This document shows, in pieces, positions 11,807-25,600 of a stretch of 64,000 nucleotides of DNA. The stretch's first letter is position 1. Every line of letters begins with the position of its first letter. Origin of the DNA: Xiphias gladius (lineage: Eukaryota; Chordata; Actinopteri; Istiophoriformes; Xiphiidae); NCBI RefSeq assembly GCF_016859285.1, contig NC_053413.1:15085501-15149500 (forward strand), given 5' to 3'. Below the pieces are notes generated by a model. It was not told where the DNA came from. It worked only from the letters and a program-made list of their open reading frames with translations, and did not search any database. The translations under genes were made by a program, and so were the position numbers.

Positions 11807-12971
11807 CTTTGCGTGCATAAACAAATGCAGGAGGAAGACAAAAAGAAGTAATTAAGAGCTGTGAATTACTCATATCCTTCATGTGGTCAATCATGCTTTT
11901 CATCAGAGGTTGTGACTAAGACATTCTTAATAAATACCCGAGGTTGGCGTTGCCTTTGTTGTTCTTCTGCATGCTGCCTTTTCTGGGTTGAGGAGGTTGC
12001 TGAACAGCCTCCTTCACGGCCTCATCCCAGAAGCCCATGTTAGAGTTGTGGGTGTCACCCCAGATACTGCTGGAGTCAGAGCCCCAGTTAGTGCAGGTGC
12101 TGGTGTTGACAGACCCCCACACTGAGTTACTCAGAGATGTCTGTGAAGAAAGCGAGACACTATTATTGGCATAACACTTGTTTCTAGGGCTGCAAGGGAT
12201 TCAAGTTACTTTGTTGACTAATAGGTTATTTGGTCCAAAAAGTCAGGTAGTGGTGACAAATGCTCATCACAATTTCATACAGCCCAAGGTGATGTTGTCA
12301 AATTGCTTGTTCTGTCCAAATAACAGGTGAAAACCTAAATTTATTCAGCTTATTAAAACATAATACACAGAAAAGCATAAAATCCTCACTACTGAAATGC
12401 TGGAACTCGAGAACTCTTTGCCTTTGTGCTTAAAAATGACTCAAGCAATTATTTATTGAAATAGTTTGATTCATTTTCTTTAATTAAATAAGTCTACTTT
12501 TTGTTTTAGCTGTTCTTTCCTCAAAGATAACGAAGTTTTTAGAATTAGAGGTGACACAAAAAACAATATGGCCTTGTTGATGTTTTACATGATTGTTTAA
12601 ATTTCTATAAAAAGATTTTTGAGATAAAACTGTTTAGAGTCAGGAACAAAGCCTATTCTGTCACATCTTCAGGCAACCATTCCTAGGGTTTATAAACTGC
12701 CCAGAATAATTGAGCTTTCAAACTGAAATTACATGATAACTCCATTAATCAATATATTTGATATTAACATTGATTTTCCCAATGTCAAAATGTTGCTTGT
12801 AGTACTGAATTCACTAAAACTCCACATCCAACTCTGCGGTGCCTCATAACTTTTATCCTCTTTCAGCCAATAAGAAACTTAGCATCATATATCTCACGTA
12901 CAGTTCTGTTTTGAGGCCGGGTCTGTTGGGTGACAATGGGGTGGTGGTGGTGGTGTTGTTGTGGTTGTTGT

Positions 12972-13012
<41 letters not shown>

Positions 13013-13635
13013 CTGCTGCTCCTTCCGCTGTTTCATCTGCTGGGCCTCCTCCCTCTGAATCTCCAGCAAGGACTTGGTAACAACAGGCTGTTTGGCCACA
13101 TTACCCCAACCAGACAGCTTGGCATGAGGCTGCTGAGCCTGTTGTAAGGCTTGCTGCTGCTGCAGCTTCAGGAGCTCTTGTTGCTGACGTCGCTGCTGTG
13201 GGTCGAGGAGGGAAAAGGAGAATCAGGCATGATGGGAAATTAGTTGGTGAAGAGCCATTTGTGTTATGCACAAAATAGCATTTGGTACAATAACAATAAA
13301 TTAAAAAAATAAAAAAATAAAAACAAACATTGCTTATAACTCAAGATGGGGTACTAAAACGTTGCTGGTGACAGTAAGTCAACTAAACCAATAGGCCTTC
13401 TGTTTCCTGTCCTTACCTCCTCCCGCACCTGTCGTTCTCTCTCCTCTTCGAGTTTCTGGATCTCGGCCAGTGAAAGGGCATTCTGAGTCTGGTTTATAGC
13501 GTTTGCCGACTGCTGGCCCCACTTTGAAGAGGATGGAAGCTACAAAACAGGGCAAAAGCTTTTGTCAACGTCAAAAACATTTTATCTTGTCATTTTTTGC
13601 TAACTAATCCTGCGTCCCTACCTTCATTTGTGCAA

Positions 13636-13666
<31 letters not shown>

Positions 13667-16600
13667 AAGTCTCCTGAGGGCCTCTTGTTGCTGCTGCCTC
13701 TGTCTTTGCAGCTCCTGTTGTCTTTGGGCCTCTTGCTCTCTCCTTTTTTGCTCCTCCTGTTGCTGTTGGGCAAGAGCAGCTGCCGCTGCAGCAGCAGCTG
13801 CCTCTTCCTCCGCTCGCTTCTCCTCCTCACGCCTCCTCAATGCTTCCAGTTCCTCCTGCTTTCTGCGCTCGTCTTCCTGGTGAGGTAAACAACATTGCAA
13901 ATTAAGGAGACATTTCACAAGTCCAGAAAGGACCTTATGGTATAGGCCATGTTTTCGTTAGCTTACTTGTTTGCGAAGGAACTCTTCCCGTTTCCTTCTC
14001 TCCTCCTCTTCCCTTCGCCTCTCCTCTAATCTTCTGAGAGCTTCCTCCTGTGCCAGTCTCTCCTCTTCTTCTTTTTGCCTGCGCTGTGCCTCTTCTTGCT
14101 CTCGCTGCCGCCTCAAAGCCTCCTCCTAAAGATTTACCACATTGGGTCAGTCTCGGTGCCATCAAAGAAAAGTCATTCACAACAGAACAGTAGCTCAAAG
14201 CATTAAAGTGCTTCAGACTGATACTGTTCAAATGCCCGACCTGTTTTTGCCGTGCCAGCTCCTCTTCTTCCAAGCGTTTGCGTTCCTCTTCCTGTCGAGC
14301 CCTCAGGGCCTCCTCCAAACGTTTCCTTTCCTCTTCCTCCCTTTTGGCTCTCATTTCTGCCTCACGCCTCTCCAGCTCCAACTGTTGGATGATGATAATA
14401 AAAATAAACTCATGATATATCTATGGAGATGGAAAACTTCAAGCACATTTCTGATATTTATCCTAAGTCTTAAAAGTTATTCTGTTCTAAAATCAAAATC
14501 TGTGTTAAAGGGAGACCCGGCATGGCAGGACAGACGCCGATGCTGTTGTGCTACATGTCACGCCCCTTATTTTGTAATGCCAGTATGTTGTCTAAAAATC
14601 AGACACTGGGGCACAATTATGCTGGCTTCGTATCCAAACAAAGGTGCATGGGCTTCCTGATGGTTCGCCCCAACAGGCTGAAGATGACGAGGCCTGCAGT
14701 GAATCTTCTTTCCGCCAGACTAGGCATGGGTTAGTGCATTGCTGCCTCCCACTGGTGTAGTTCTGTCACTGTCACTTTAGATCTGTGAGGGCTCTACCAG
14801 TCAGCCCGGTATATTCAAAATCCATACCAGTGTACTTTCTACACTGTTTAGTATTGAAAGTACAAAGTAAAAAAGCAAAGTAAAAAGTACAAAAGTAAAA
14901 TCAATTTCATCCTACCAATCTGTTGACATATCAGAGCACAATTTACTTCTAAATCTAATTTAAATTTTTACAGGACTTGCTAATTCCCCTTCTGCTTTTC
15001 ACTGTTTTATTAGAATCTATGCCATTTTGTGATATATCTATTTGTTATAATAATTAAAATATAATAAGCTGAACTTGGTTCCACAAAGACAAAGAAAACA
15101 GAATAATAAGCAGAAATACTGCTTACCTTTGCAGCCTTTGACTTTTCTAACTGTTGCATTTGCTCAATGGTTGGAGCCTGTGCCATGGAATCTATGGGTA
15201 AATCCCACACACTGCTGCCATCCCACGCTGTTGAGAGTGATAGAATATGATGCATTACACCTGCTATAACATGAAAGGTTTTTTTTTTTCTCTTGGTCTC
15301 GTGATTCAAAAAGAGACAAACACTGCAGGACACTGAAGGTTGAAACTCACTGCTTGGAGCAGCTTGTCCGAGGTTTGGTGTGCAGGAAGCCTGAGAGGAC
15401 GGGTTCTGCATTTCCCACACAGAACCAGAGTCTGGTACAGACAGGGACCGGGTAACAGGAGGTAGGAGGCTCTCAGACGCTCTACAATAACATGAGCAAA
15501 TAAACATATTGATAAATACGATGCTCCCTTTATGTAAATGCAAGGTAAGATTTCTAAACACAAAGCACCTAAATCAACACAGGTTGACGTAGATTTACAG
15601 GTAGGGCTGACATATCTGTGCAACAATATGAATGTTATCAACCTTATCTTGAGTGTCTGGTATTGCTGTAGAAGCAGGTTGATCTGCTGTTGGTGCTGCT
15701 GCTGCTGCTGAAGAGGAGCTGAGCTAAGAGCTGCAGCTTTCTGCTGGGCCAGGGCCTGAGCATACTGCTGCCTGAACGGTGGAAGACAAGTGGATAAGAG
15801 AAATTAGAGAAAAAGAGGAAAGGGAAAATTAAGTTTTCATGAATATCAATGGATAAATTATTAACACTCTATATTAGACAGTTAAATCCCATCCTACCAA
15901 TATATGTGATTTAACTTTTAGTGTATATTTGTAAGTATTAAACTAGAAGTGGGGGAGGATAATTTTGATTCTGAGGTCCAACATTTACTCAACATATCAC
16001 AGTAACCGTTCCAGGAGGTTAGGCAATGTATACATGTTTTTATTTGGATATTTCTATCCTGACATAAGATTAATCAACTGCCAATTAAAAGTGGACTCCA
16101 CCTATTTTACACACCAAAGTCTGTTTACAGGTCTTGCAAAGTACTACTGCATATGGGAAAATGTTTTATAAATCCCTTTGTTGCTCCAGATGGAGATGTG
16201 TGAAATCTGATAAATTGCCTCAAGTAATGTCGCTTCATAAAAGTTTCAGATTCCGGACTGGCGTACCTGAGGAGGTATTGATATTGGAGCTGCTGTAACT
16301 GGTAAAGGTTGAGAGCAGTGAGCTCCTGCTGCCTCTTCAACCTCTCTTGATCACCATCACCCTGCATCACATCAAGAGATACAGAGTCAGAATAAATCAT
16401 AACAGTCAAACACACAAAAGATAGCTACAAACATATTATGTTAAGCAAAGGGGGGGCTAATGGCAGCTTTGCAAAAAGAGCCTGGACCTCAACAATACTG
16501 TTAACTCAGTCTCTGAGCATTGTAACAGAACTTGAGCAACATCTAGTTTTATACAGTTAATACTGATGCCTCCAAACTGAATTGAACTGGCAGCTTCAAG

Positions 16601-19600
16601 GAGGTGAGTACTTGTAATAAATAATATTATATAGTACTTTAAATAATTGATCGTTTTTTCACATCCCAACTGCTGATACTTGCTCCAGATGCTGGCTTTC
16701 AGACATTCATACATTCACTTGGTTGCTTCAGGTCACTTTTCATAACATATTTAATATCAAGATAGGAACTGCCACATATTTAACATGATATTGATGATGA
16801 CTTGGGAAGAGGGGAAAAAAAATGCAAACTCCATATAATCAATCACGTAGAGAGAAGGAGGTTTTTGAAACACTGAACAACTGATACATGAAGGATTCCC
16901 CTGATACATCTTACTGATAAAAAGAGTGGATTACGAGTCCACCTACAGGTCACGGCTAGTACTGGCAACTAGTGCTGATTTAAAAGGAAACCACTGGATA
17001 TAAGAAATGAAGCAGGTACATTTTTAGAATAGGTACCTGTAGAGGTGGAGGTGCAGGGCCTGGAGTGAACGGTACCCTCCCCCACATCTTCATGATCTCT
17101 CCCAGTGGTTGAAATACTTCGTCACAACCTCTTTTGACTAACAGAGACACTGTGAAGTAACCAGCCTGAAACCACTCAGTCATCTCCTGGTTACTGAATG
17201 GACCTGAAGGAGCACAGAGAGGGCATAGGAGATTCAAAGGAAAAAGGAGCAGTTTCCAAAAATAAATGTATATAAATCGCATTTTGAGCACATAAAATCT
17301 CTTCAAGTCTCACCCTGTATCTCCCCCTGGGGGTCTTTGTAGAACCACTTGAGAGCAGCTTCATGGGTAAGCGGCAGGCCTGCAGGCTTGGGTTTCTCTG
17401 AAGTCTTTGCTGCAAGTCTGTCATCATCCACCACGCCATCCTGTAGGTACGCTACCATCTTTTCTGCCTCCTGGAGAGAAATTTTAAAAAGCTTATACAT
17501 TTTCTTAACCCTGTTTAAATCAACACAACCTAAAATAACATGGCCGATTAATCAAATTAATTGATTGTTGGGGTTTTAGTGGACAGAAAATTTTTGACAA
17601 CTTGTTTTATGGTCTTTTAAGGAAAATTATCCATTAACCATTTACTGGAAAAGGGTGGTCACTTCTCTGGTATCATAATATTCACAATATTATAACTTAG
17701 GACTGTTGGTGGAATTGTGGTTGAGGACACCAGCCCTACAGCCTACTGACAAGAGTTTCATGTTAAAGGTCTACTAACTTACCTGCTCAAAGTGTTTCAG
17801 TCCCTCATCTTCATCTGTGTCATGTGGCACAGTGGTGGGCCTGCCAATAGGTGCCATTATACTAGAGGGGAAAGGCAAAGGATTGTTGGTCGCCACAGGA
17901 ACCTCCATGGGCTTTTGCTGTGGTAGCTGGATGCTGGGCGATGGAACAGATACTTCTGTACAAAACAGGAAATGAAAATAGCAGATATTAGTGGGGATTC
18001 ATGGCAGGTAGAGCCAAGTGCTAGACAAGTCCCTCTAATTACTCTGAAATGGAAGAACCAAACCCCACCTGCAAGGGTGGTAGAAATGTGGGTCATGGGT
18101 AGGGACTCCAGAATGCTGTTAGACATGGGGATGTGCAGGGGAACTTTGCAGGGCTCTGGCGGGAGCTCCAGGGGTGGCTGCCGTTCAGCTGGCCTCTCAG
18201 TCTCTTCTGTTCTGCTGGGCTGGCTCGGGGACAAAGACTGGGCAGGGGCCTGAGGCTCTGGGACTGGGGGAGCAACAGGTGGAGCAACAGGTGGAGCCTC
18301 CTCCGACACTCTGGCCAACTCTAAAAAAAGAAAGAAACAAAGAAACAAACAAAAAACAATATTAAAGTAATGAGATGGGATCATAACCAATATTAAAAGT
18401 CTTTCTTGATGAAAAAATGCTGTGACTTTTGCAATCCCATTTCATTAATGACTTAAATGTCATTGTATACCAAGACGATTTGGACCAGTATAATCACAGT
18501 ATGAAATTTTCATACCATCACTTGAAGTCAGGTGTTAAGACACCAGAATGGCATAGTTCATAGTGAAAATACCATTCAGCTAGAGGACTATGCTTGAAAT
18601 CCCAGCATCAGTAAGCTTAGGTTTCCCTGAATAAAACAAAACAGCAAACAGCCTCAGTGGTGTTTTCCCGTAGCCCAACTAAAATTTCTGGTGATGATGC
18701 ATCCTATGTTAAATTAAAAAAAAGTGTTTCCAAAGTCCATTTGATTTCAAATCCAAGCCCGTCAATGCTATTAAAAATTGATTAAAAACATTTATTTAAA
18801 AAAAAAAAAAAATCCAATTGACTGACCTTTCCGGTCAGCCTCTCTCTTGAGCTCTGTTTCTGTTTCTTTGGTCTCCTTGGGCTGACTGTCCTCCTCCTCC
18901 TCCAGGCCCTCTTCACATTCTTCCAGGGGCTTGAAGTCGAGCTCTGCCTCTTCCAGGATTGGCTCCTTGGAGGCTTTCTGGTCACACAACAGAGAACGCA
19001 ATTACAGAAAAATCTGACAATAGTATCATCCCATGAAGCTTTCGGTTTTAGTAGGCAAGGGAATTATTTGCTCCATAATATCTAGTGAAAACGAGCCAAT
19101 TTATATAAATAAATGGCACATCAATTCTTCATTTCATTGATTTAGTCAAAACTCTCCTCGGGTCTCCCCTTACCTTGAGAGAGAGAAAGGCCCCTGATGA
19201 GTCGAAGGTGCCCGCCTCCTCGTCTGCATCCTCCAGACACCATTCTGGCAGGCTGTCCCTCTCATCTTCCAGGCTGCCGCTGCCGGACCGTGGCCTCCTG
19301 TATCCACGCTCGTCTTCTCTTGCATCAAACGGGAAACGGCGACGCTGGTCTGGGTGTTCCCGCCACCCTGCTGACCGAGGCCCATCTGGAGAAAATAGGA
19401 AAACAGTTAAGATTGTATAACCAATCAATCTCATGATATAGAGTTAGGTATATGAGTATTTGGACAGTGACACAATTTTCAAGGGGGTTTAACAAAAATA
19501 TTACATTAATCGTTTGGGAAATAGTCATTTTTATACAGAGTCCCTCATTTTCAGGGGCAAACTATCGTAATTATAAATAAGGGATTACTTTTAATATTTG

Positions 19601-22600
19601 GATGAAAAGCCTTTGCAGGCAAGACTACCTGAAGTCTGGAACCCATGGATATCACCAAATGCTGAGTTTCCTCCCTTGAGTTACTTTGCCAGGCCTTTAA
19701 TGCAGCCGCCTTCAGTTGCTGCTTGTTTGTGGGTTTTTCTTGGGTTGCTTCCACAGAATGTTTAGGGTCATCATCCATCTGTACTGTGAAGCATCGTCCA
19801 TCAGTTTTGCAGCATTTGGCTGAATCTGAGCAGGTGGTATAGCCCTATATACACTTCAGAATTCATCCTGCTACTTCTATCAGCAGTCACATGATCAATC
19901 AACACCGGTGACCAAGTTCCATTGGCAGCCATACATGCTCATGCCACAAAAATGCCTCCACCATGTTTGACAGATGATGTAGTATGCTTTGGATTGTGAG
20001 CCATTCCTTTCCTTCTCCATACTCTTCTCTTCCAGTCATTCTGGTTCAAGTTTATCTTGGATTCATCTGTCCAAAGCATCCTGTTCCTGAACTGGGCAGG
20101 CTTTTTTTTTTTTTTTTTTAAAGAAATTTTCTGGCAAAGTCCAATCTGGCCTTTCTGTTCTTGAGCGTTACCAATGGTTTGCATCTTGTGGTAAACCCTC
20201 TGTGTTTACATATCTCCTCGAGAGTGTTCTTGACCTGACTAGATGTCGTGAAGGGTTTTTCTTCACCAAGGAAGGAATTATGTGATCATCCACTTTAGTT
20301 TTCTTCTGTGTTCTTTCTGGGCTTTTGGTGTTGCTGATCTTGCAAGTGCATCCCTTCTTCTAAAGAATGTACCAAATTGTTGATTCGGCCACTCCTAAAG
20401 TTTCTGGCATCTGTTTGATAGGGCCTAATAATTTCCATGAACAGCTACCAAATGCAAATTCAACATCTGGAATCAACTCCAGGCCTTTTATCTGCTTCAT
20501 TTTTCATGAAATAATGAGGGAACAGGCCACACCTGGCCATGAAGCTGATGTCAACTGTGTAATTACTTCTGAGCCTCTGAAAATGAAGGACTATTTATAA
20601 AAGTATCTGTAATTCTTAAACGGGTTATGCAATATTTTTGTTAAACCCCTTAAATTAAAGCTGAAAGACTACACTTCAATCACGTCACATGCTTCGTTTC
20701 CAATCCATCGTGGTGGTGTACAGAGGCAAAATTACGAAAATTGTGTCATTGTCTAAATTCTTGTGTATCTTCATTAAGATACTCCCTCTTACATAAAAGA
20801 ATGTTTCCTTAATGGGTGCCTGTTATATGTCATAATATTTTGATAGCCACAAACCCGAAAGACAATGCGGAGCTGGAGAATACCTCTTAATTCAAGTTGG
20901 TCGTATGGTAATATTTCTATTGTCCTGTGTGCTACAACAAAAAAAAATTAACCCCACAACAGTTTATAGGCTGTGACAGACAAATGTACCATATACTGAA
21001 ACAGGCCATGACACAAACATGGCAGTACATCACAAATACATTTATCAAAGATAAATGTATCAGTAATGTGGTCAGTGCAGTGCCCACCTGGGCTCGGGGG
21101 GCACCACCGGTCACTGTCCCGTCGAGACCCTGCCAGTCGCCAGCCCCCCTCATCATCCTCACCATTCTGATCATCACGAGAAGTACGCCAGTTCTCACTC
21201 TCTGAGCGCGTGAAGTCGTGCTTCCTCGGTAGGCCTGTCCCGCCATCCTCGTAGTTTCCTCGGACTGCAAAGAGGGGAAAAAACGCAGCGGTCATCACCC
21301 CATTTATAAAAGCGACATTTAATTCAGATCAGCAAACTCACTTAATGCTGTCCATCAATTAAAACAAAAATTGTCATTTGTCCAATTAAAACTAAAAAAA
21401 TTGGACTTCCTATTGTCAATAATTAAACAAACTTACTGTGATTCATCTGAAAATGCCCTGGAGCAGCATCTGTCAGGTTTCACAGAGAGGAACAAGTAGT
21501 AGTAGTAAGCCAGTGCATTTGCCAATGAGTACACCATGTACTGATTATTTTTGCAACAAAATTTAACACCAACCTGGGTCTTTTCGACCTGGCTTTTCAA
21601 ACCTTCTATCTCCCCTGGTGAGGAAAAATAAAACACCCGTTATGCAAAGTCAAGACTAAAAAGATGTTTAACTACTGTCTAGAAAAAACTCATATCTGTA
21701 CATGGTCAAAACAAGGCCAGATTTTTACAACAAAATTTGACACCACAAATGGGTCTTTCAATACCTTTCTTCCCAGCTCTGCGAGCGATGCATCTCCCTC
21801 CCTCCACGACCAAAACCTTCTACATCATCAAAACTTCTTTGGTAAAACCCTCCATCTCCTCTCCCCCGGCCTGAAAGCAATCACAGGTTGAAGCGACCTA
21901 CTATGACCCAATAAGATCTAGTTGCTCATGGGTAGGATATTGAACATTATGATCACAGGACCACATGTGTTTCAAACATTGGCAGTGTTAAACAAAAAAT
22001 CTGAGACAACAGATGATCAGAAAGTCTTTACCCACCTTCTGTAACTAGGAGTCATGACTGCTTAGGTAAGTAAATTGGCTGCATTTTAAATTGTAGTTTA
22101 ACTGGTAAATGGTAAAAGTATAACTGAACTACCCTTATCCATCTCACATAAATTCCTGAATCATGATGCTGTACTCTCCCATTCCCTTCTCATCTAGAAG
22201 ATGTACAACAAACCAACATTTGTGGTTTTTAATTCATGTTTTTCTTCATGATTAGACAATATCTGTTAACAGTGATAATGCAGTCTGACTGTAATATACT
22301 CTGTTCTTCTCATTCTCTTAAGAGTCAGTTGACAAACAACGATATTATGCACTACTGTCAACATCTGATTTCTTGTAACTGTGAGTACTTCTTGTTTATA
22401 ATACAATTTTTCTTAAACATGGTGTCTTAACAAACCTTCACTTTAGGTAGTTCAGAAAAAGTTCAATGAATGACCTGACTGTCCAACACTGGTCAGACAA
22501 TGTGTGTTCATTTGAAGCATCCCGAAAGCTGCATATAGATGTTAAGAGCTGCTTCTGATAAAAATTTGAACTCTACCCAAAGTCTGGACCTAAAGGCAGG

Positions 22601-25600
22601 TGTGTGAACTTGGGCTTTGTGGAACTGAGGAGTCAACAGTACAGAGAACAGGACCTTAGGCAGTGAAGCAATACGAGTTTAAATGAATAGGTTACATGTT
22701 CTGCTCTCTTTATGCTGTATGCTCAATATCAAAAAGGTAACACCCCTCCCAAAAAGAAAAAAGATTTCAGTGCACCACTTGATGAATGAAATGGCCAGAA
22801 GGCATCCATTTTGATGGTTGTACTAAGCTTCGTCATTAAGGGGAATGACTTTGCAAGATCATGATCCAACACTTCAGATTTGATCCGTACGTTATAGACT
22901 ACGGTTTTAGTAATTTCCATTTATAATGATTTAAATTTGAGTGGCTTTTGACCTGTTACTTTCCCATAACTGTAACTTTAAAGTTTGGTTAAAGATAGCT
23001 GTTTTTTAATGGCTAATTTAGCCTGGCTAGTAGTTGCTAGCATGCCTGAAAAAATCTGAACAAGACTCTGCAGTGACAAACAGGAAAGATGCTTATCTTA
23101 AAGAACACAAGGTTTATTTATCTTCTGCAGCAGAAAGCAAAACACAAAAAAATGGACCCAATCGACAAATATATATTGAGCTCCTCTAAACATTTAGGGA
23201 TGAGTTACAGTTACGGAAACACTCTAAACACTAAACTACAGTATACAGCTTTAACTGATCGGAGGATGTATACAGGTGTCCGAGTTGGTTCATGAAAATA
23301 GTGCTGCGATTTCAAACAGTGTTTTCCACGTTTAAGGCACATCAAGTATGAGTTCAAGCAGCTGGGTTCAAAGTATGCTGAGTAACCGCAACACCTACCG
23401 AGTGCTAATATTACATCCCTTGTCTCAAGCTGTGGCCAAATTGGTGGGATTCTTCAAAGGCACCTTAACCATCTGCAGTTGTGACTCTTAAACTGCATAG
23501 ACAGAACATCTAAATAGCTAAAATAGGCCGATTTCAAATGAAATGCACCTTAATGCTTCCACAGCATAAACATCCATGTATGATCTTAGTTAAATTCTTA
23601 CCTCTACCCCTTGAGGTACTTCGGCCTCTTGGTGCGCCTGCTATCGGACCGCCTCCTCGGCCTGTCAGCCGAAGTACAGCTGCACTGTTTACAGACATGG
23701 AAAAATTTCTCTGCAAATACAAACAGGGGGAGGGGAGCAAGGGGAACAAACAGCCAGCTCTCAGCTTTCTTCTTGGCACCTGTTCTGTATTTGGTAGCCT
23801 AATTAACAAAAGTAATATACAGTGCAATCAGAAAATATTCAGACCCCTTCACTGTTTTCACATTTTGTTATGTTGCAGCCTTATGCTAAAATCATTTAAA
23901 TATTTTTTTCCCCCTCATCAATCTGCATTCAATACCCCATAATGACAAATCAAAAACAAAATTTTAGAAATGTTGACCAATTTTATTTAAAAAGGAAAAA
24001 CTGAAATATCACAGAGACAAAGTATTCAGACCATTTACTCATTACTTCGTCGTAGCTCCTTTGGGATCGATTACAGCCTCTAGTCTTCAAGCTTTGCACA
24101 CCTGGATTTGGGGATTTTCTGACATTTTTCTCTGCACATCCTCTCAAGCTCTGTCAGGTTGGATGGGGACCGTCGGTGGATAGCCATTTTCAGGTCTTTC
24201 CAGAGATGTTCGATTGTGTGGGCCAGTCAAGGACATTCACAGAGTCGTCCTTAAGCCACTCCTGCGTTGTCTGCGTTGTGTGCTTAGGGTCATTCTCCTG
24301 TTAGAAAGTGAACCTGAAACTCAGTCTGAGGTCCGGCGCGCTCTGGACCAGGTTTTCATTAAGGATATCTCTGTACTTTGCTATACTTAGCTTTCCCTAA
24401 ACCCTGACCAGTCTCCCTGTTCCTGCTGCTGAACAACACTCCCACAGTATGTTGCTGCCACCACCATGCTTCACAACTAGAATGGTATTGGGTAGGTGAT
24501 GAGTGGTGCCTGGTTTCCTCCAGACATGATGCTTAGAACTGAGACCAAACAGTCTTGGCCTTCAGATCTTGGTTTCATCAGACAAGAGAATCTTGTTTCT
24601 CCCAGTGTGAGAGTCTTTTAGATGCTTTCATGTGTCTTTCACAGAGGAGAGGCTTCTGTCTGGCCACTCTGCCATAAAGCCCAGATTAGTGGAGTGCTGC
24701 AGTGATGGTTATCCTTCTGTAAATTTGTCCTATCTTCAGATAGGATCTCTGGAGCTCTGCAGACAGTTTCCCCGACCTCGTGGCTTCGTTTATGCTCAGA
24801 TATCTGTCTTTCCAAATCATGTCCGATCAACTGAATTTACCCCAGGTGGACTCCAATCAAGGTGTAGAAACATCGCAAAGATGATCAAGAGAAATGGGAG
24901 GAACCTGAGCAAAATTTCAAGTGTCATAGCAAAGGCTCTGAATACTAATGTCGATGTAAGATTTGAGCTTTTCCTTTTAAGTGAATTTGCAAAAGATTTC
25001 CAAAATTCTGTTTTTGCTTTGTCATTATGGCGTATTGAATGTAGATTGAGGAGGGAAAAAAATAATTCAAACGATTTTAGCATAAGGCTGCAATATAACA
25101 AAATGTGAAAAAAGTGCATGGGTATAACTACTTTTTGAATGCAATGTATATTCCAAGAAATGACAATAAGAAGCCAACTGGCCTGATAAGTCATATTATG
25201 ACAAGTTCTCCTACCTGTTCCTCTTCTGTAAAAGACACGAGTGCCAGAGGCGGCAAGGGCTCCTCTTGCAATATGGGCAGGAACTCCTTATCATGTAGGT
25301 CTATAGGGATCTGGAGGAGAGAAATAAACAATCATAGGCTTCACTGTTAAAATGCACAAGGCTTCTACAGAATGTGTTATAACAAACTAAATGAGGAAGA
25401 TGTAAATCTAATCTCAGCGGCACCCTCATTTGTATGCAAATCATGCTGACTGCAAGCCTTCAGCAACAGCTAAGATATAGATGTTATACCCACCTTGTTA
25501 TCCTTTACATAAAGTGCTAACATTTCTTCTCTCCCGTAGCGATAGTCTGCAAGTTTATACTTTGGCAATGCAGGTGAGAGGGGTGGAGAGGCAACAGCAC

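Noticed and set aside
12839-13147. Leu/Gly-rich plus-strand frame with a run of leucines
   Set aside because: Antisense of the gigyf2 polyglutamine exon.
13628-13888. Leu-rich plus-strand frame resembling membrane segments
   Set aside because: Antisense of the gigyf2 coiled-coil and Gln codons.
24632-25108. 158-aa plus-strand frame
   Set aside because: Lies wholly inside the Tc1-like remnant, on the strand opposite its transposase.
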